Shown: piece after piece, positions 1 to 11,098 of the stretch
How positions within the stretch are numbered: position 1 is the stretch's first letter
How the letters are laid out: the number at the start of each line of letters is the position of its first letter
Source: Datura wrightii
Lineage: Eukaryota; Streptophyta; Magnoliopsida; Solanales; Solanaceae
Length of the DNA stretch: 64,000 nt
Direction of reading: 5' to 3'
Assembly (NCBI GenBank): GCA_035772735.1
Contig: JASDFA010000010.1
Coordinates: 128,039,501 to 128,103,500, forward strand
Program-made: the position numbers and the translations under genes
Notes under the pieces: generated by a model
Database searches by the model: none
The model's input: only the letters and a program-made list of their open reading frames with translations
Told to the model about the DNA's origin: nothing

Positions 1-1070
1 GTTAGTTTTGGTCTAAATGATTAGTATTTGAATATGATGATCACATTTTCTCTGCTTTTCTGTGTGTTTTCTAACATTCAAGGACGAATGTTTCCAAGAG
101 GGAGATATTATTATACCCCAAAAGCCCAAAGATTAGACAGGGGAGTTAAAACGGAGAAAAAGTGGAAATTCTGCAGCAGACTCAAATGAGTCATGAGCAG
201 ACTCAAACGAGTCCTGATGTGACTAGTGGGGAAAGCCAGGGGAATGGAATTTAAGTCTTGAGAAGAGGATACCCCATGGGCATGACCACGAATCATGGCC
301 AGGTCCCACGAGTCGTTGGCTCAGTCGCAGGGAGGGAGATTAGGGAAAGAAAAGAGAAAGAGGCAGTGGACATCTCGGAAGAACCCTATGAGTCATGGTC
401 AGTCCTCACGATTCGTGGGGTGAGTCGTGGTCCAAGCAGAAAATGTTTTTGTCGAGGCTCAGGCAGTGGACCTCATGACTGCCTGAACGAATCGTGACTT
501 AGGACCATGAGTCGTGAGGTCCCTCATTGGGACCACCTGGCAGTTATTTTATGCAAATTTAGTAGGGGCTTTTTCGTAATTCATTAGTTCCTAGGGCCTA
601 AACTAGGATGTTTTGGGTTATGAATATTGACTTCTAAAGGGGTTAAGTTCAATTTAGGCCTCATTCTTTCATGCATGCAAGGTATAAGACTTGAGAGGGT
701 GATCAAGCTTAGCATTCATCAATTTCTTTTCAATTTCCTATTGGGCATCTAAAGAAGTGTTTGAATCAGCTACCAACAGGTATGTAAGGTTATGAATGGG
801 TGATTTCTGTCACACCCATTCTCAATCCCTCTTTAAAGTATGAAATTCTATGTCTAATCTATAGGGTTTTAACAAAAAATCATGAATCTTCTATTTCTAT
901 ACATGGGTATGATTTGATTACGATTCTACTATCGAATTATGAAGCATGGGCAATTTTATAATATTTTCAATTAAATATAATGTTCATAGTTTATTGAACT
1001 AAAACCCCATTGTTGAGATGTTTATGAAAGATGAGATTTGTGATGAATATATAATGATGGGGAGATATTA
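1..1070 (+). mobile_element. E7: chromovirus 3' end with truncated 3' LTR
   Basis: This is the non-coding tail of a Ty3/gypsy element (1-108) followed by the first 962 bp of its 3' LTR. A pre-PPT hairpin lies at 73-92, the purine tract at about 94-107, and the LTR starts at 109 with a mutated TG (TATTATACCCC). The LTR matches the start and middle of the solo LTR at 39178-41525 (shared stretches around ATGCATGCAA, ACACCCAT and GAGATATTATG). It stops abruptly at 1070 where E3 begins. The rest of this LTR was not found in the window, so the right flank of the E3 insertion is lost or rearranged. U3 (185-525) is full of ACGASTCGT-type palindromes. Confidence 0.8.
73..108 (+). other. E7 pre-PPT hairpin and polypurine tract
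   Basis: Arms AACATTCA (73-80) and CGAATGTT (85-92) flank the tetraloop AGGA, with one mispair next to the loop. A purine-rich stretch, CCAAGAGGGAGATA, follows and the LTR starts at 109. The polypurine tract primes plus-strand DNA synthesis in LTR elements; the hairpin's role is unknown. Confidence 0.65.
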
Positions 1071-2231
1071 TGTCACGACCCAAGCGTACACCCGGATCGT
1101 AGACACGGGACATGGAGCCCGAGAGACCCCAAGTCGACCCATGGCATGAGCATACATCTAGTTCAATCACATAAATGAAAGACTTAACATAGGGAACGTA
1201 ATCATAGCATAGCATAAGGGAGAATCATAACTAGACTTATACAAGACGGTGGAATACAACTTGTAGTCTGATAAGCCTCTAAACATGAAAGGCGGATTGA
1301 TGGGACAACTTCCCAACTAATCCATTATCTCAAAACTGAAAGGAATAACATAGAGTATGAACATATGATCCTCTAAACATGAGGACCCACCAATAAGCTG
1401 ATAACAATCTCGGAAGCACTACTGAGGAGAATGAGCCTGAGAACCGGGACCTGTATCATAAGACGATACATCATAGAAAGTATGAGTTCAGTACGTGGAA
1501 TGTACTGAGTATGCAAGGCAAATAAAATGGACATTTAAAATATATAAAACTCATAAATGATCATAAGAGTAGGACATCATGCTCATATCGTAAGTATTGT
1601 AACATAACATAAGGCTCAAGGTTTTCAAAACTTCCGTAATAAAAACATAATCATAATCATAGGAGAAAAGCTTTACATAACATGACTTGAACCAAAATAC
1701 ATAATCATAAACGTGCATAAATCATAAGGAACAGTGGGAGATTCTCTTAATCGACATACCCCATATGAGCACACATGAAGTCCAATTTGTAACCCTAGTC
1801 GAGAGGGTGTTCATACCTTGACAAGGGTAGGAACCATGAATGGCGTGATCACACATGAAAAGGGCCATTTGGTCTAGGGAAAAACATGAAAGGGTCCCAA
1901 CATACCTACGGTACATAGTTCATGAGATTTGGGGCTTAATCGTGAACTCTAAACCTTCTCGGTGTTCGATACTACTCCGAAAATATATATAGTGCTCATA
2001 ATAATACATACATGAGTACATGGGCTAGTTAAATCATGATAATAGTAAACATGCTTGAACGTACGTGAACTGCCATAACTTAAGGCCCGTGAGTCGGTCA
2101 AAAACGTACTCATACTTGTAAATCATGCATATAGCTCGAATTTCATATGAATTCATGATTTAAAACATAATTCATGATGGGCTTGTTAACAACATCAATG
2201 GGATAATAGATCATAAATTGATTCATCATGG
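1071..2231 (-). repeat. E3 3' LTR, first part (U5 side)
   Basis: It begins TGTCACGACCC, the complement of the usual LTR end. It aligns with 27325-28510 of the 5' LTR. The E2 insertion splits it after CATGG (2227-2231). It carries the three-hairpin module at 1368-1507. Confidence 0.85.
1368..1507 (-). other. Three-hairpin LTR module (E3 left LTR)
   Basis: On the plus strand the three inverted repeats are ATCCTC/GAGGAC (1368-1386), TGTATC/GATACA (1452-1470) and CAGTAC/GTACTG (1489-1507), each enclosing exactly 7 nt. The same layout occurs in other LTR families here. The module starts 297 nt from the LTR terminus. Confidence 0.7.
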
Positions 2232-4395
2232 TGTCACGCCCCACCTTGGGAGGCATGACTAGCACTTGGTGCCCTACTAGGACCTAGACTACTGGACTAA
2301 CTGAGCCTAAGCACTTCTGGTGCCATGCTGGCTCTAACTCTTGATTCAAGAAAACGACGGGCTATATAGCAGCTGTAAACACAGCCTCCGGCTGACAAGG
2401 CCTATAGCCACCTGTAAGGATATAAGTAGCTAACCAGAACAACCAACTATAAGGGATCCTATGCGGGCCGACAAGGCAACCATGCTGTCTAGTTATATCT
2501 GAGAAATGAAATCGAGCACTGAACTGATCCGTGACCGACAAGCCCACCAACTAACAACTGAATAAGGCCCCACATGGTCAATACAGCTAACCACATGAAA
2601 ACTATACAATCTGCAAGCCTCTAAGAATAATAAGATGGTCAGGACAGGGCCCCGGCCTACCCATACTGTAAAGACAAGAAGAAAGTAAACCTCTGTCTTC
2701 CAAGCTCTGGATGAAAGGAGCTGAAGGCTCTGTATCACTGACTAGAACTATGAGGGATCTGCTCCTCGTCTATGTACAGCTATAGGAAAGTAATGCAGCG
2801 CCCCAAAACGGGCGTCAGTACCATTGGTACTAAGTATGCAAAGCAACAACTAAAAATAATTGAAAGTAAATAATGAAATTGATAGTAACTAGAGCAATAA
2901 GAAAGACAGACTGAAACTGACTGGAATAGTGGGTTAAGGACTAACCTTAACTATCCTGGAAAGAGTAGGAGTCGTACCTGGTAACATGGCGTCCTACTGT
3001 CTATCTAACCATAACTAAAATAACATGACATAACCTAACACACCATAAACCTTACCTGGCCCCCATAAGCCAGAAGGTAAAATCATCACAATCTATTTAC
3101 CCCTACCTAGGTCATACCATATCACCTAGTAACTATAAGCAACCTGTCGATCCCCTGGGTATGCAACTTGGGCCCGCTGGGCCCCTGACTATAACTGTAC
3201 TTGAGTCCGGAGGACTCCTGAAATCAACACCCTGGGCGCAAGTGCTCGATGGGGGTGTATAAAAGCTGACCAAGGCAAAATATGGGGAAACTGGCATCCA
3301 ATCTTTGTCTCTAGCGGACGGCATGCCACTCCGTAGAGCGACGTATCCTCGCCCTCTAGCGGAGGAGTCGATACAGCTATTAACCCTGGGGCGGTTACAG
3401 AAGCTAGGTAATTCAGCCCAAAACAATACAATCAAGTCTCAACTGATAGCAATAACTATATATAATACAAACTGAAAATAATAATAACATAATCTCTGGC
3501 ATGCTGTACTGAATCTCATACCAAGACATGATATAATATTTCCGACGTACTTTACTAAATTACATACTGAACATAATATACTGCTTCTGAAATACCTTAC
3601 TGGAATTCATACTATTTTACTACACTAGGATAACTAACTTGCCGAAAGAAATTGCCTTTACATACCTCGACTGTCGGCTTTCTGATTAACTAGCATAGCT
3701 CGGCTAATATTCAGCTATTTCCCCAACTGTAATCATTTTCAAAGCAGAATAGAACTAATTTCATCATTATTTTGGAAGAAAACAATAATATGTATATATC
3801 TACTGGCTATTCTTCGACTTAGAACGACCGAAAACTCAAAATTTCACAAAAATCTAGAAGAGGGAAGTACTCATTGTAATGTTGGGAGTGTATTAACACT
3901 AGTTTATAGCAATTCCAATCACTTTGACTCGGTGGGTCGACGCTTTGCCGGGAGATTTTCGTGAAACTAACTCCGTAGAAATGCTCCCTGTGGCTTTATA
4001 CTTCGTTACCCAAAGTAATCTGAGTTTGGACGGCGTAAATAGAAGAAAATTATATGTTCTCCTTGTCCTCCCTCTATTTCTGGTCGTCTGTATAATGGAA
4101 AATTATATAAAGTTAAGGGGTGAGGCCTATATATACTTGCAGCAAAATATATGGCAACGTGACACGCTGGCCAACGCGCCATTTTGGCTCCATGCCATGT
4201 TGGCTAACGCGGAGGTCCCAGCTCCATGCCACTTTGCCCCTCTGGGCAGCGCGGTTCGGCCTCTTTTTGCAAAATCCCAACTTGGCACTCGTTCGGCCTT
4301 TCCCTGGGCCCTTTCCTCACACGTAAGGCATCCTAAAACTCCCAACCAACATGCGAATAGGCCAACTACATGCTAGAAACTTATGGGGTGTAACA
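2232..4395 (-). repeat. E2 3' LTR
   Basis: It starts TGTCACGCCCC and ends GGGTGTAACA on the plus strand. On the minus strand a TATA-like box (TATATATA, 4128-4135) lies about 265 nt from the LTR start. A perfect short palindrome GTACCATTGGTAC near 2818 occupies the place of hairpin 1 in other LTRs here. Hairpins 2 and 3 are not seen. Confidence 0.9.
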
Positions 4396-4431
4396 TCCTC
4401 CCCCCCTTAAGAACATTCGTCCTCGAATGTT
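4396..4431 (-). other. E2 polypurine tract and pre-PPT hairpin
   Basis: On the minus strand, arms AACATTCG and CGAATGTT (plus 4412-4431) pair perfectly around AGGA, followed by a purine run with seven consecutive G (C on the plus strand) abutting the LTR at 4395. Confidence 0.75.
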
Positions 4432-4674
4432 AACTTCTGCTTTCAAGAATCTTAACTTGCCACTATTTATTCTGGAAAAAAATTTTGGCAGAGTCTCCCC
4501 TGTAATATGGACTATCTGAAAATCCTTAAACATAGAAAAGTCCAATACAGGTACTCCACACGATACTATAGTATTCATTTCACAATAAACTGGAGTTAGC
4601 TACTCCACATTTACATGAATATAAAGCAACTCATGAAACAACGATAACAACATACCTATGGCAGCATAATCTTA

Positions 4675-5975
4675 CTAAGCCTGGAATAACTGAGGATATC
4701 TGACTTTCATATCATCTTTTGCTTCCCAGGTCATCTCCTCTTAGTTCTTATTCCGCCATAATACTTTGACAGAAGCAACATCTTTAGTTCTTAGTCTACG
4801 GATCTGCTGGTCTAGTATGGCTACTGGAACTTCCTCATAAGCTAACTCTTCTGTAACCTGAACATCTTGGACTGGGACAATTCTGGAGGGATCTCCTATG
4901 CACTTTCTCATCATTGATACGTGGAAAATTGGGTGGACAAATTCTAATTCTTGAGGTCGATCTAATTCATATGCCACCTGGCCTTTTCTTCTTGGATCTG
5001 ATAAGGCCCAACAAACCTCAGGCTAAGCTTTCCTCTCTTACCAAACCTCATTACACCCTTCATCGGTGAGACTTTCAAGAATACCCAGTCATTCACATTA
5101 AATTCCAAGTTTCTGCACTGCACGTCAACATATGATTTCTGGCGGCTCTGAGCAGTCGGTAAACGTTACCTGATAAGCTTTACTTTTTCCTCTGACTGAT
5201 GAATGATATCTGGCCTAATCAATGCTGATTCTCCCACTTCAAACCAATCAGCTGGAGATCTACACTTTCGCCCATACAACGCTTCATAAGGTGCCATTTG
5301 AATTGCTGAATGGTAACTATTATTATAGGAAAACTCAATAAGCAGTAGGTGTTCATCCCAGCTACCTCCAAAATCTAACAAACATGCTCGCAACATATCC
5401 TCGAGCATCTGAATGGTACGTTATGCCTGCCCATCTATCTGAGGATGAAAAGTTGTGCTCAGGTTAATCTGAGTCCCTAAGCCTCTCTGAAACGATTGCC
5501 AAAACCTAGTTACAAATTGCGCCCCTCTGTCGGAAATAATTGACAATGGAACACCATGAAGCCTGACTATTTCTTTAATATACAGCTCGGCATAATCTTT
5601 GGCAGAAAAGGTAGCCCTTACTGGTAAAAAATGAGCTGATTTTGTCAATCTGTCAACAATTACTCAAATCGAATCATATCTAAGCCTGGTGCTAGGTAAT
5701 CCTACTACAAAGTCCATGTTAACTGCTTCCCATTTCCATATAGGCACAACTATATCCTGGGTCAGTCCACCTGGTTTCTGATGTTCAGCTTTAACCTGTT
5801 GGCAATTGGGACATCGTGTTACAAATTCTGCTATCCCCTTCTTCATTCTTGGCCACCAGTAGATTTCTTTTACATCGTGGTACATTTTCGTCGAACCTGG
5901 ATAGAGAGAATAATGGGTATAGTGTACCTCACCCATAATCTTCTGGCGAAGCCCTGCAACGTCGGGACACAAAGG
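4675..5975 (-). pseudogene. E2 integrase with C-terminal chromodomain
   Basis: Integrase inserts element cDNA into the host chromosome; the chromodomain of chromoviruses is thought to steer it to marked chromatin. Reading down from 5975: an HHCC zinc-binding region ending CPNCQQVKAEH, first catalytic Asp in NMDFVVGLP, second in IISDRGAQF, and the Glu in LLIEFSYNNSYHS. A GPYQI-type region follows, then a chromodomain-like tail (VPVAILDQQIRRLRTKDV, VLWRNKN, TWEAKDDM) ending at a stop at 4675. The catalytic triad is intact. The frame is broken by stops near 5661, 5418, 5163 and 4738 and by a frameshift near 4985. The missing upstream part continues across the E1 insertion. Confidence 0.88.
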
Positions 5976-6230
5976 TGATCTTTATATCTCAACACTCCAT
6001 CCTTGGTTACCTAAAAATCTATCACCTCTCCTTGCTGAACTTTGTTTCTGAGCTGAAACAGGCTAGGGTCTTCATACTTCCGTTCCTTCACTTCCACGAC
6101 TAATGATGATATTGCGGTGTTCTGGATTACCACTCTGTTATCCCCTATTTCTGCTATGCGAACGGCTAAACTAGCTAGCTGATGCAATTCTCAGGCCAAT
6201 TCCCGCTGCTCGGGCTGCAAGTATGCCAAA
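5976..6230 (-). pseudogene. E2 pol linker between RNase H and integrase
   Basis: In the pol frame this encodes the connecting segment (AISSLVVEVKERKYEDPSL, then a DGVLRYKDHLCVP stretch leading into the zinc-binding region of integrase). It contains stops. E1 was inserted at its upstream end, so the pol frame resumes at 15552. Confidence 0.7.
6226..6230. repeat. E1 target-site duplication, left copy
   Basis: CCAAA directly before the E1 5' LTR; the right copy (15547-15551) is CCGAA, one change. A 5-bp duplication is normal for Ty3/gypsy integrases. Confidence 0.75.
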
Positions 6231-6667
6231 TGATCTTGGGCAAATTTATATGCCCAAGTGATACTCAAATGTGTCATTTTAGCCTTGTTTATCTATCAAT
6301 GTTTATACATTCTCATGTGATTGGTAATAAAATGTGAATTTATACTAACCAACATGATTAGCATTGTTTTGCAGGTAAAATGTAATTTTGGGAAGCTAAA
6401 ATGTGTGTTGGAAGAGATCGGGGTTGGACTCGGATGTGAGCAAAGGATAAGGCATTGGAAGGCACAAACTAAAGAGGCTCCGCGATGGAGCCGTGTCACG
6501 CTGCCATCGCGGAGGCCTTCTGCCTGGATAGGAAATTTTTGGCCTAATTCCAGTAAGGGTTCGCGTTGGGTCCATGGCACGGTGGCCTAGATCCGCGTTG
6601 CACGCCATGCCACGTTGAGCCTTATTACCTGGACCCCCAATTTCCAGTGGGGGTCCACGTCGGTGGC

Positions 6668-6707
6668 GTGTCACAGAGGCAGTGCTCCGCGATGCACTCC
6701 GTGACAC
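6668..6707 (+). promoter_or_regulatory. Inverted repeat upstream of the E1 TATA box
   Basis: Arms GTGTCACAGAG (6668-6678) and CTCCGTGACAC (6697-6707); one mispair here, perfect in the 3' LTR (14560-14599) and in E10 (63002-63041). It ends 33 nt before the TATA box, so it could be a U3 enhancer or protein-binding site. The function is inferred. Confidence 0.5.
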
Positions 6708-6740
6708 GTTGCTTGTTATTCCGGGAAAAATTCCCACTAG

Positions 6741-6748
6741 TATAAATA
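6741..6748 (+). promoter_or_regulatory. TATA box of the E1 5' LTR
   Basis: TATAAATA in a context identical in all three LTRs of this family (14633-14640, 63075-63082). It probably sets the U3/R boundary about 30 nt downstream. Confidence 0.65.
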
Positions 6749-7660
6749 GAACACTTAGGTTCATTTTTCAATATTCTGACTTGGTGGAGCAAGAACGTGG
6801 GTTACAGGCAGTTAAGGGGACGAAATTATCAGGGTTTTTCTCTCTTTCCTTCTTCTTGAATTCAATTGCTTGTATGTTTAACACTCATTTAACGATGTTT
6901 AATCCACAAATGAGTGGCTAATTCCTCTTCTTGCTGAGGTTAAGAGTAATTGCATTGAAATGTGATTGTTGATTAAATTGGTTTTTCATCTTTTCTTCCA
7001 TGGTTGTTCTATTAATTCTTGTTCTTACTACATTAATGTGTTGCCTACGTTAATGTACATCTAAAAAGTCCAGTTTCACTCGAGAGAGCAAGAAATTGGA
7101 AAGTTGTGAATTAATAGGATATGATCTTTTCTTAGTTTGGGAAAATTGAGAATTGATTTACCTTCAGGATAGAAATATATCTGAAAGTCGTATTAGTCAA
7201 TTTAGGAACCAGGTTTGTATGGCTAGAACATGAATTTTGTTTAATCACAGAAATGTAGATGGACGGTTCATGATTCTTAAGTTGGGTTAAATACGAGAGT
7301 TTTAATCCAGTGGCAATAGTTCTTGACTAGCAACCAGAGGAAAGGTTAACCAAATTATATCGATAATTAATTTCATTACATGTTCATTAACCTCAGCATG
7401 CTCACATTCATAGTTCAGACTCACATTAGATAATTGTTTTAGACTTAGCATAAAAATTAGAACCCAAAAATATCAAACTCTTGGTTACACTGTTGTCTTC
7501 ATTGTTAAAATTAAAATATAGTAACACTTGAGTAGTTCGTTACCTTATCCCAGTCCCTGTGGGATCGATACTTGGCTTACTTAAGCCACTTTACTACTCG
7601 TTCGACCACGTGCACTTGCGTGTAGTTTTATACCCAAAGCAAAACCACCGAACAAGTTTT

Positions 7661-7678
7661 TGGCGCCGTTGCTAGGGA
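7661..7678 (+). other. E1 primer-binding site (tRNA-Asp type)
   Basis: Starts TGGCGCCGTTGC; apart from two changes it complements the 3' end of plant tRNA-Asp(GTC), the primer used by Athila elements. It lies 6 nt after the LTR. Confidence 0.8.
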
Positions 7679-7784
7679 CTGGCAATTGGTGAATTTGTCT
7701 TAAGTGTTAATTTACTATATTTTTATTTTCTTAGTATTGACAACTTGGTCTTAGCCTGTATTTTGTAGATTTAATCTCTGTTGA

Positions 7785-8900
7785 ACACTGGCAAGAGACA
7801 AGGAGCTGGTGGACTCGTATTTAGAGCCAGAAAGATTATTTCATCATCAGTGGAGAGAAGCTCTAGAAAGAAAGCTGCAGTTGCTCAATCAAACACTCAT
7901 GGAGCAACAACAGAATCCACCAGTAGTACGGGCAATGTTAGTGCCCGAAGAAGTAGCAGCTCGGCCGGTTAGCGAGGTGGCAATCTCACATGCTAATAAT
8001 GTCACATCTAGCATCCGCAAACCTGAGCCAGGAGGGAGGTTCGAGCTCAAACAAAACATGGTGCAATTGCTGCACACTAGCGGGCAGTTTACAGGTCTCC
8101 CTCATGAAGATCCGCAGCAGCATCTCCAAAATTTTTTGGAGATAAGTGACACTTACATCCCCGCTGGAGTGTCATCAGATTATGTCAGGCTTACATTGTT
8201 CCCATTTTCACTATTGGGAGAAGCCAAGAGGTGGTTGAAAGCTGAGCCACCTAATTCTATTTCTACGTTGGATGATCTTGCAAGGAAATTCTTGATACGA
8301 TTTTTTCCCTCCGGTAAAACAGCAAGACTTCAAATTCTAAGTTTCAAACAGAGAGAGGGAGAGAATCTATATCAGGCTTGGGAGAGATTCAAGTCCATGT
8401 TGCGGGATTTTCCTCATCATCATCAATCCAATGATGTGCTGGTGCACACTTTTATAGAGGGTTTGGAACCCCATACAAAAATAATGCTAGGCTCAGCAGC
8501 TGGGGGACAAGCGCTGGAGAAAACTTATGAGGAGTTGTATACCTTGTTGAACCGTATTTCGCAGGGAAATCCGGAGTGGAATGCTGATTCATCAAGAGGA
8601 GGGACAAGGAAAGTAGCAGGAGTTCTAGAAGTGGATGGTTTTACAGCTATTGCTGCACAGATAGCTGCCTTACAAAATCAACTCAACACCCACTTCAGTA
8701 ACATGACAATGAACCAGCCTCAATTTGGGCAATTTGTTGGAGCCCAAAACACCAGGCCTAGAGGAGAACTTCCGAGTGACACAGATCCCAACCCCAAGCA
8801 GGTGAATGCGGTGACCACAAGGAGTGGTTTGCAACTGAAAGAGGTGGAACCAGAAAGACCACCTCAACAATCGGGAGCAGCAGAAGTCGAGAGGGAGTAA
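7785..8900 (+). pseudogene. E1 gag (capsid/nucleocapsid)
   Basis: Gag forms the cytoplasmic virus-like particle that packages element RNA. The open frame runs from just after a stop at 7782 to TAA at 8898-8900. A Retrotrans_gag domain covers roughly codons 137-205 counted from 7809 (EAKRWLKAEPP, FLIRFFPSGKTARLQ, YQAWERFKSMLRDFPHH). There is no ATG at the expected start: the first in-frame ATG is at 7899, so the original start was probably lost or shifted. I see no CCHC zinc knuckle. The protease follows in the same frame after the single stop, which suggests an original gag-protease fusion. Confidence 0.8.
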
Positions 8901-9692
8901 AGTGATAAGAGGGTGAAGCCAAAGAAAGCTGAATCAGAAAGACCACCACCCCCGTTCCCTCAACGATTAAAGAAACACAAGGAGGAGGCGTGTTTCAAGA
9001 AATTCATGGAGGTGCTGAAACAGGTACATATTAACTTACCTCTAGTTGATGTTTTGCAGGGAGTGCCGAAGTATGCCAAGTATATAAAGGACATTGTGGC
9101 AAACAAAAGTCGGTTGACTGAGTATGCTACGGTGGCTCTCACGGAGGAGTGCACTTCCCGGATACAAAACCAACTGTCCACAAAGCTCAAAGATCCTGGG
9201 AGCTTTACTATACAGATTACTATTGGGCAGAGTATCCGAGCTCGTGGATTATGTTATTTGGGAGCGAGCATTAATTTGATGTCGTCATCGGTATTCAAAA
9301 AGCTGGGTCTAGGAAGTCCTAGACCCATAACAGTGATCTTGCAATTAGCGGATCGGTCCTTAGCCGGACCTGATGGCATTGTGGAGGACGTTCTGATGCA
9401 AGTTGGCTCCCTGATCTTCCCGGTAGATTTCGTCGTGCTGGATTTTGAACCAGACGCGGAAGTCCCATTTATTTTGGGACGTCCTTTCTTGGCGACCGGG
9501 AAAGCGCTGATTGATGTAGCTGCGGGGCAGCTAACCATGCAAGCACACGACAAGGTGGAAGTGTTCAATGTGTACAAGGCCTCCAAGCTCCCGACTATGT
9601 ACGAGGAACTCTCGGTGATCAATGTGATTGATCGAGTTGATGATGCGCGGATTAAGGATTCACGAGAGTTATTAGGAAAACCATCGGAATGA
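8901..9692 (+). pseudogene. E1 retropepsin-like protease, catalytic Asp lost
   Basis: Aspartic protease that would cut the Gag polyprotein. It continues the gag frame after the stop at 8898. Visible features are a Lys/Pro-rich linker (PPPPFPQRLKKHKEEA), a conserved helix region (FKKFMEVLKQVHINLPLVDV), the active-site loop and the late motif PFILGRPFLATGKALIDV. In this family the active site reads DLGASINLM; here it is YLGASINLM (codon TAT at 9255-9257), a single G-to-T change from Asp to Tyr that should abolish activity. There is no downstream RT fusion. Translation ends at TGA (9690-9692). Confidence 0.82.
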
Positions 9693-10064
9693 TGTAAGTA
9701 CTACTGGGGGGAGGACGGTGGTCGAGAGAAAACGTCCATCACCCTAGAGGACTACTGAGCTGAATGACGTCGAGCCGCGACGGTAAACCAGGCGCTGCAC
9801 GGGAGGCAACCCATGAAATTTTTCTTTGTAAATTGTGAATAGATTTTTCTTTTTTTTTTATTTTCTTGATTAGCAACAAAATTTCTAGTTTTCATTTTTG
9901 TTTTTATTTTTATTTTGAGTGAAACCTATAATTCTAACCAATTTCTTGTAGTAAGATAAATTTCAGGTCGAACGGAGGGAAAATATGCAAGGAATCGCAA
10001 AGGAAAATTTGAGGTATGAAAATCAAGAAAAAGTGGCAAAACAGTGAGCTAGGGCGATAGCTCC

Positions 10065-10104
10065 GTGTCACGGAGGAGGGCCTCCGCGTTACCCTCCGTG
10101 ACAC
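10065..10104 (+). repeat. Internal copy 1 of the LTR palindrome
   Basis: GTGTCACGGAG and CTCCGTGACAC, perfect 11-bp arms. The left arm lies inside a smaller palindrome, CTCCGTG-T-CACGGAG. Confidence 0.7.
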
Positions 10105-10161
10105 ATTGAGGTTTAAATCTGGAATTTTAAAAGAATTCCAGAACACCCTCGCGATAGCTCC

Positions 10162-10201
10162 GTGTCACGGAGGCAGTGCACTGTGATGCACTCCGTGACA
10201 C
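10162..10201 (+). repeat. Internal copy 2 of the LTR palindrome
   Basis: Same arms and same spacing as copy 1, preceded by the same GCGATAGCTCC. The intervening AGGCAGTGC..GATGCA matches the LTR version closely, so this is a copy of U3-type sequence inside the element. Confidence 0.7.
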
Positions 10202-11098
10202 GTTGCTGTGTATATCGCGACGGGTCACACCGGGTCGCCGGGTGACCCGCGCGAATTTCCCACTTTTAAACCCTGAATCCCCCTCAATTTTCCTTATTTC
10301 TCACACACTTCGCGACCAATCCCCCTAAAACCCCTCCCCCTTCAACGTGACACGGAATAGGCCAAGGATTTCATTGAGTTTTCTTCAATTCTTCGAATTC
10401 AAGGTATGTTCTTCAATTCCATCTAATTTCTCATCGATTTTCTTCGATATTGAACATGTGATATGAGCTAAACTTGCCTTAAGTAGAAATTAAGCGTAAA
10501 TTCAATTGAATTATTGTTGATGGATGTTCGGAGTATCATTGTGATTGCTTGAACTCGTTAATTGCATAATTTAATCGAATTTTTGATACAATCATAGCTA
10601 GGGCTTGCTTTTGAATTTGAAGTGGAAAAATGTAGTGAACTCGTGAAATTCATGTTAGGTTGTGCATGTTGAGTGAGATGAGTCGATGTGCTAATTGTTA
10701 TTATGCTAAAAGACCTACGAATTCTCGGGTTAGGGGAATAGTGAAATTTGCAAGAAGCGGGAGAGTTGTATAGGTTCATGTAGATAAATCCTTGTTGTTT
10801 TTGTTTCTTTGTTTCTCCTTGCTAAGTGCGATGGGATAAAATGTCATCGATGGTAATGATTGTGGTTAGCTGTACGAAATCTGAGTAGTACATAGAATAT
10901 ATACCGTCGAATTCTTTGAATGCACTAAGCATGTTTGTATATTTTGTTGTTTGTTTGTGTAAATAGGTATGATCTTGCCGTAATGTTGTAATTTTAGATA
11001 AGGACTAAGTGTGGGGTAGCCTAGCTTAACCCAACCTTAGTCGAAGAAAATTTTCATGGGCTTAACATTGAACGTGTCTGTTTGGTTTGACAGGAACA

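Larger units (their letters stand above)
6231..7654 (+). repeat. E1 5' LTR
   Basis: It begins TGATCTTGGGC and ends CCGAACA. It holds a TATA box at 6741-6748, a GC-rich palindrome array upstream (about 6475-6707), and the Athila-typical segment CCCTGTGGGATCGATACTTGG near its 3' end. The related LTR at 62564-63976 is a third copy of the family. Confidence 0.92.
9693..11098 (+). other. E1 non-coding spacer between protease and env-position ORF
   Basis: No ORF of note. It contains the Athila-type GGGAGGCAACCC motif (9801-9812), a T-rich tract (9840-9910), two GTGTCACGGAG/CTCCGTGACAC inverted repeats (10065-10104 and 10162-10201) like those of the LTR U3, an 8-bp inverted repeat CGGGTCAC/GTGACCCG (10221-10249), and AAGTGTGGGGTAG (about 11008). 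It ends in a pyrimidine-rich stretch and TTGACAG, a possible splice acceptor, directly before the next ORF. Confidence 0.6.

Noticed and set aside
3924..4376. 150-codon plus-strand open frame
   Set aside because: It lies wholly within the U3/R part of the E2 3' LTR, opposite to the element's strand, without any family signature and not kept in the partner LTR.
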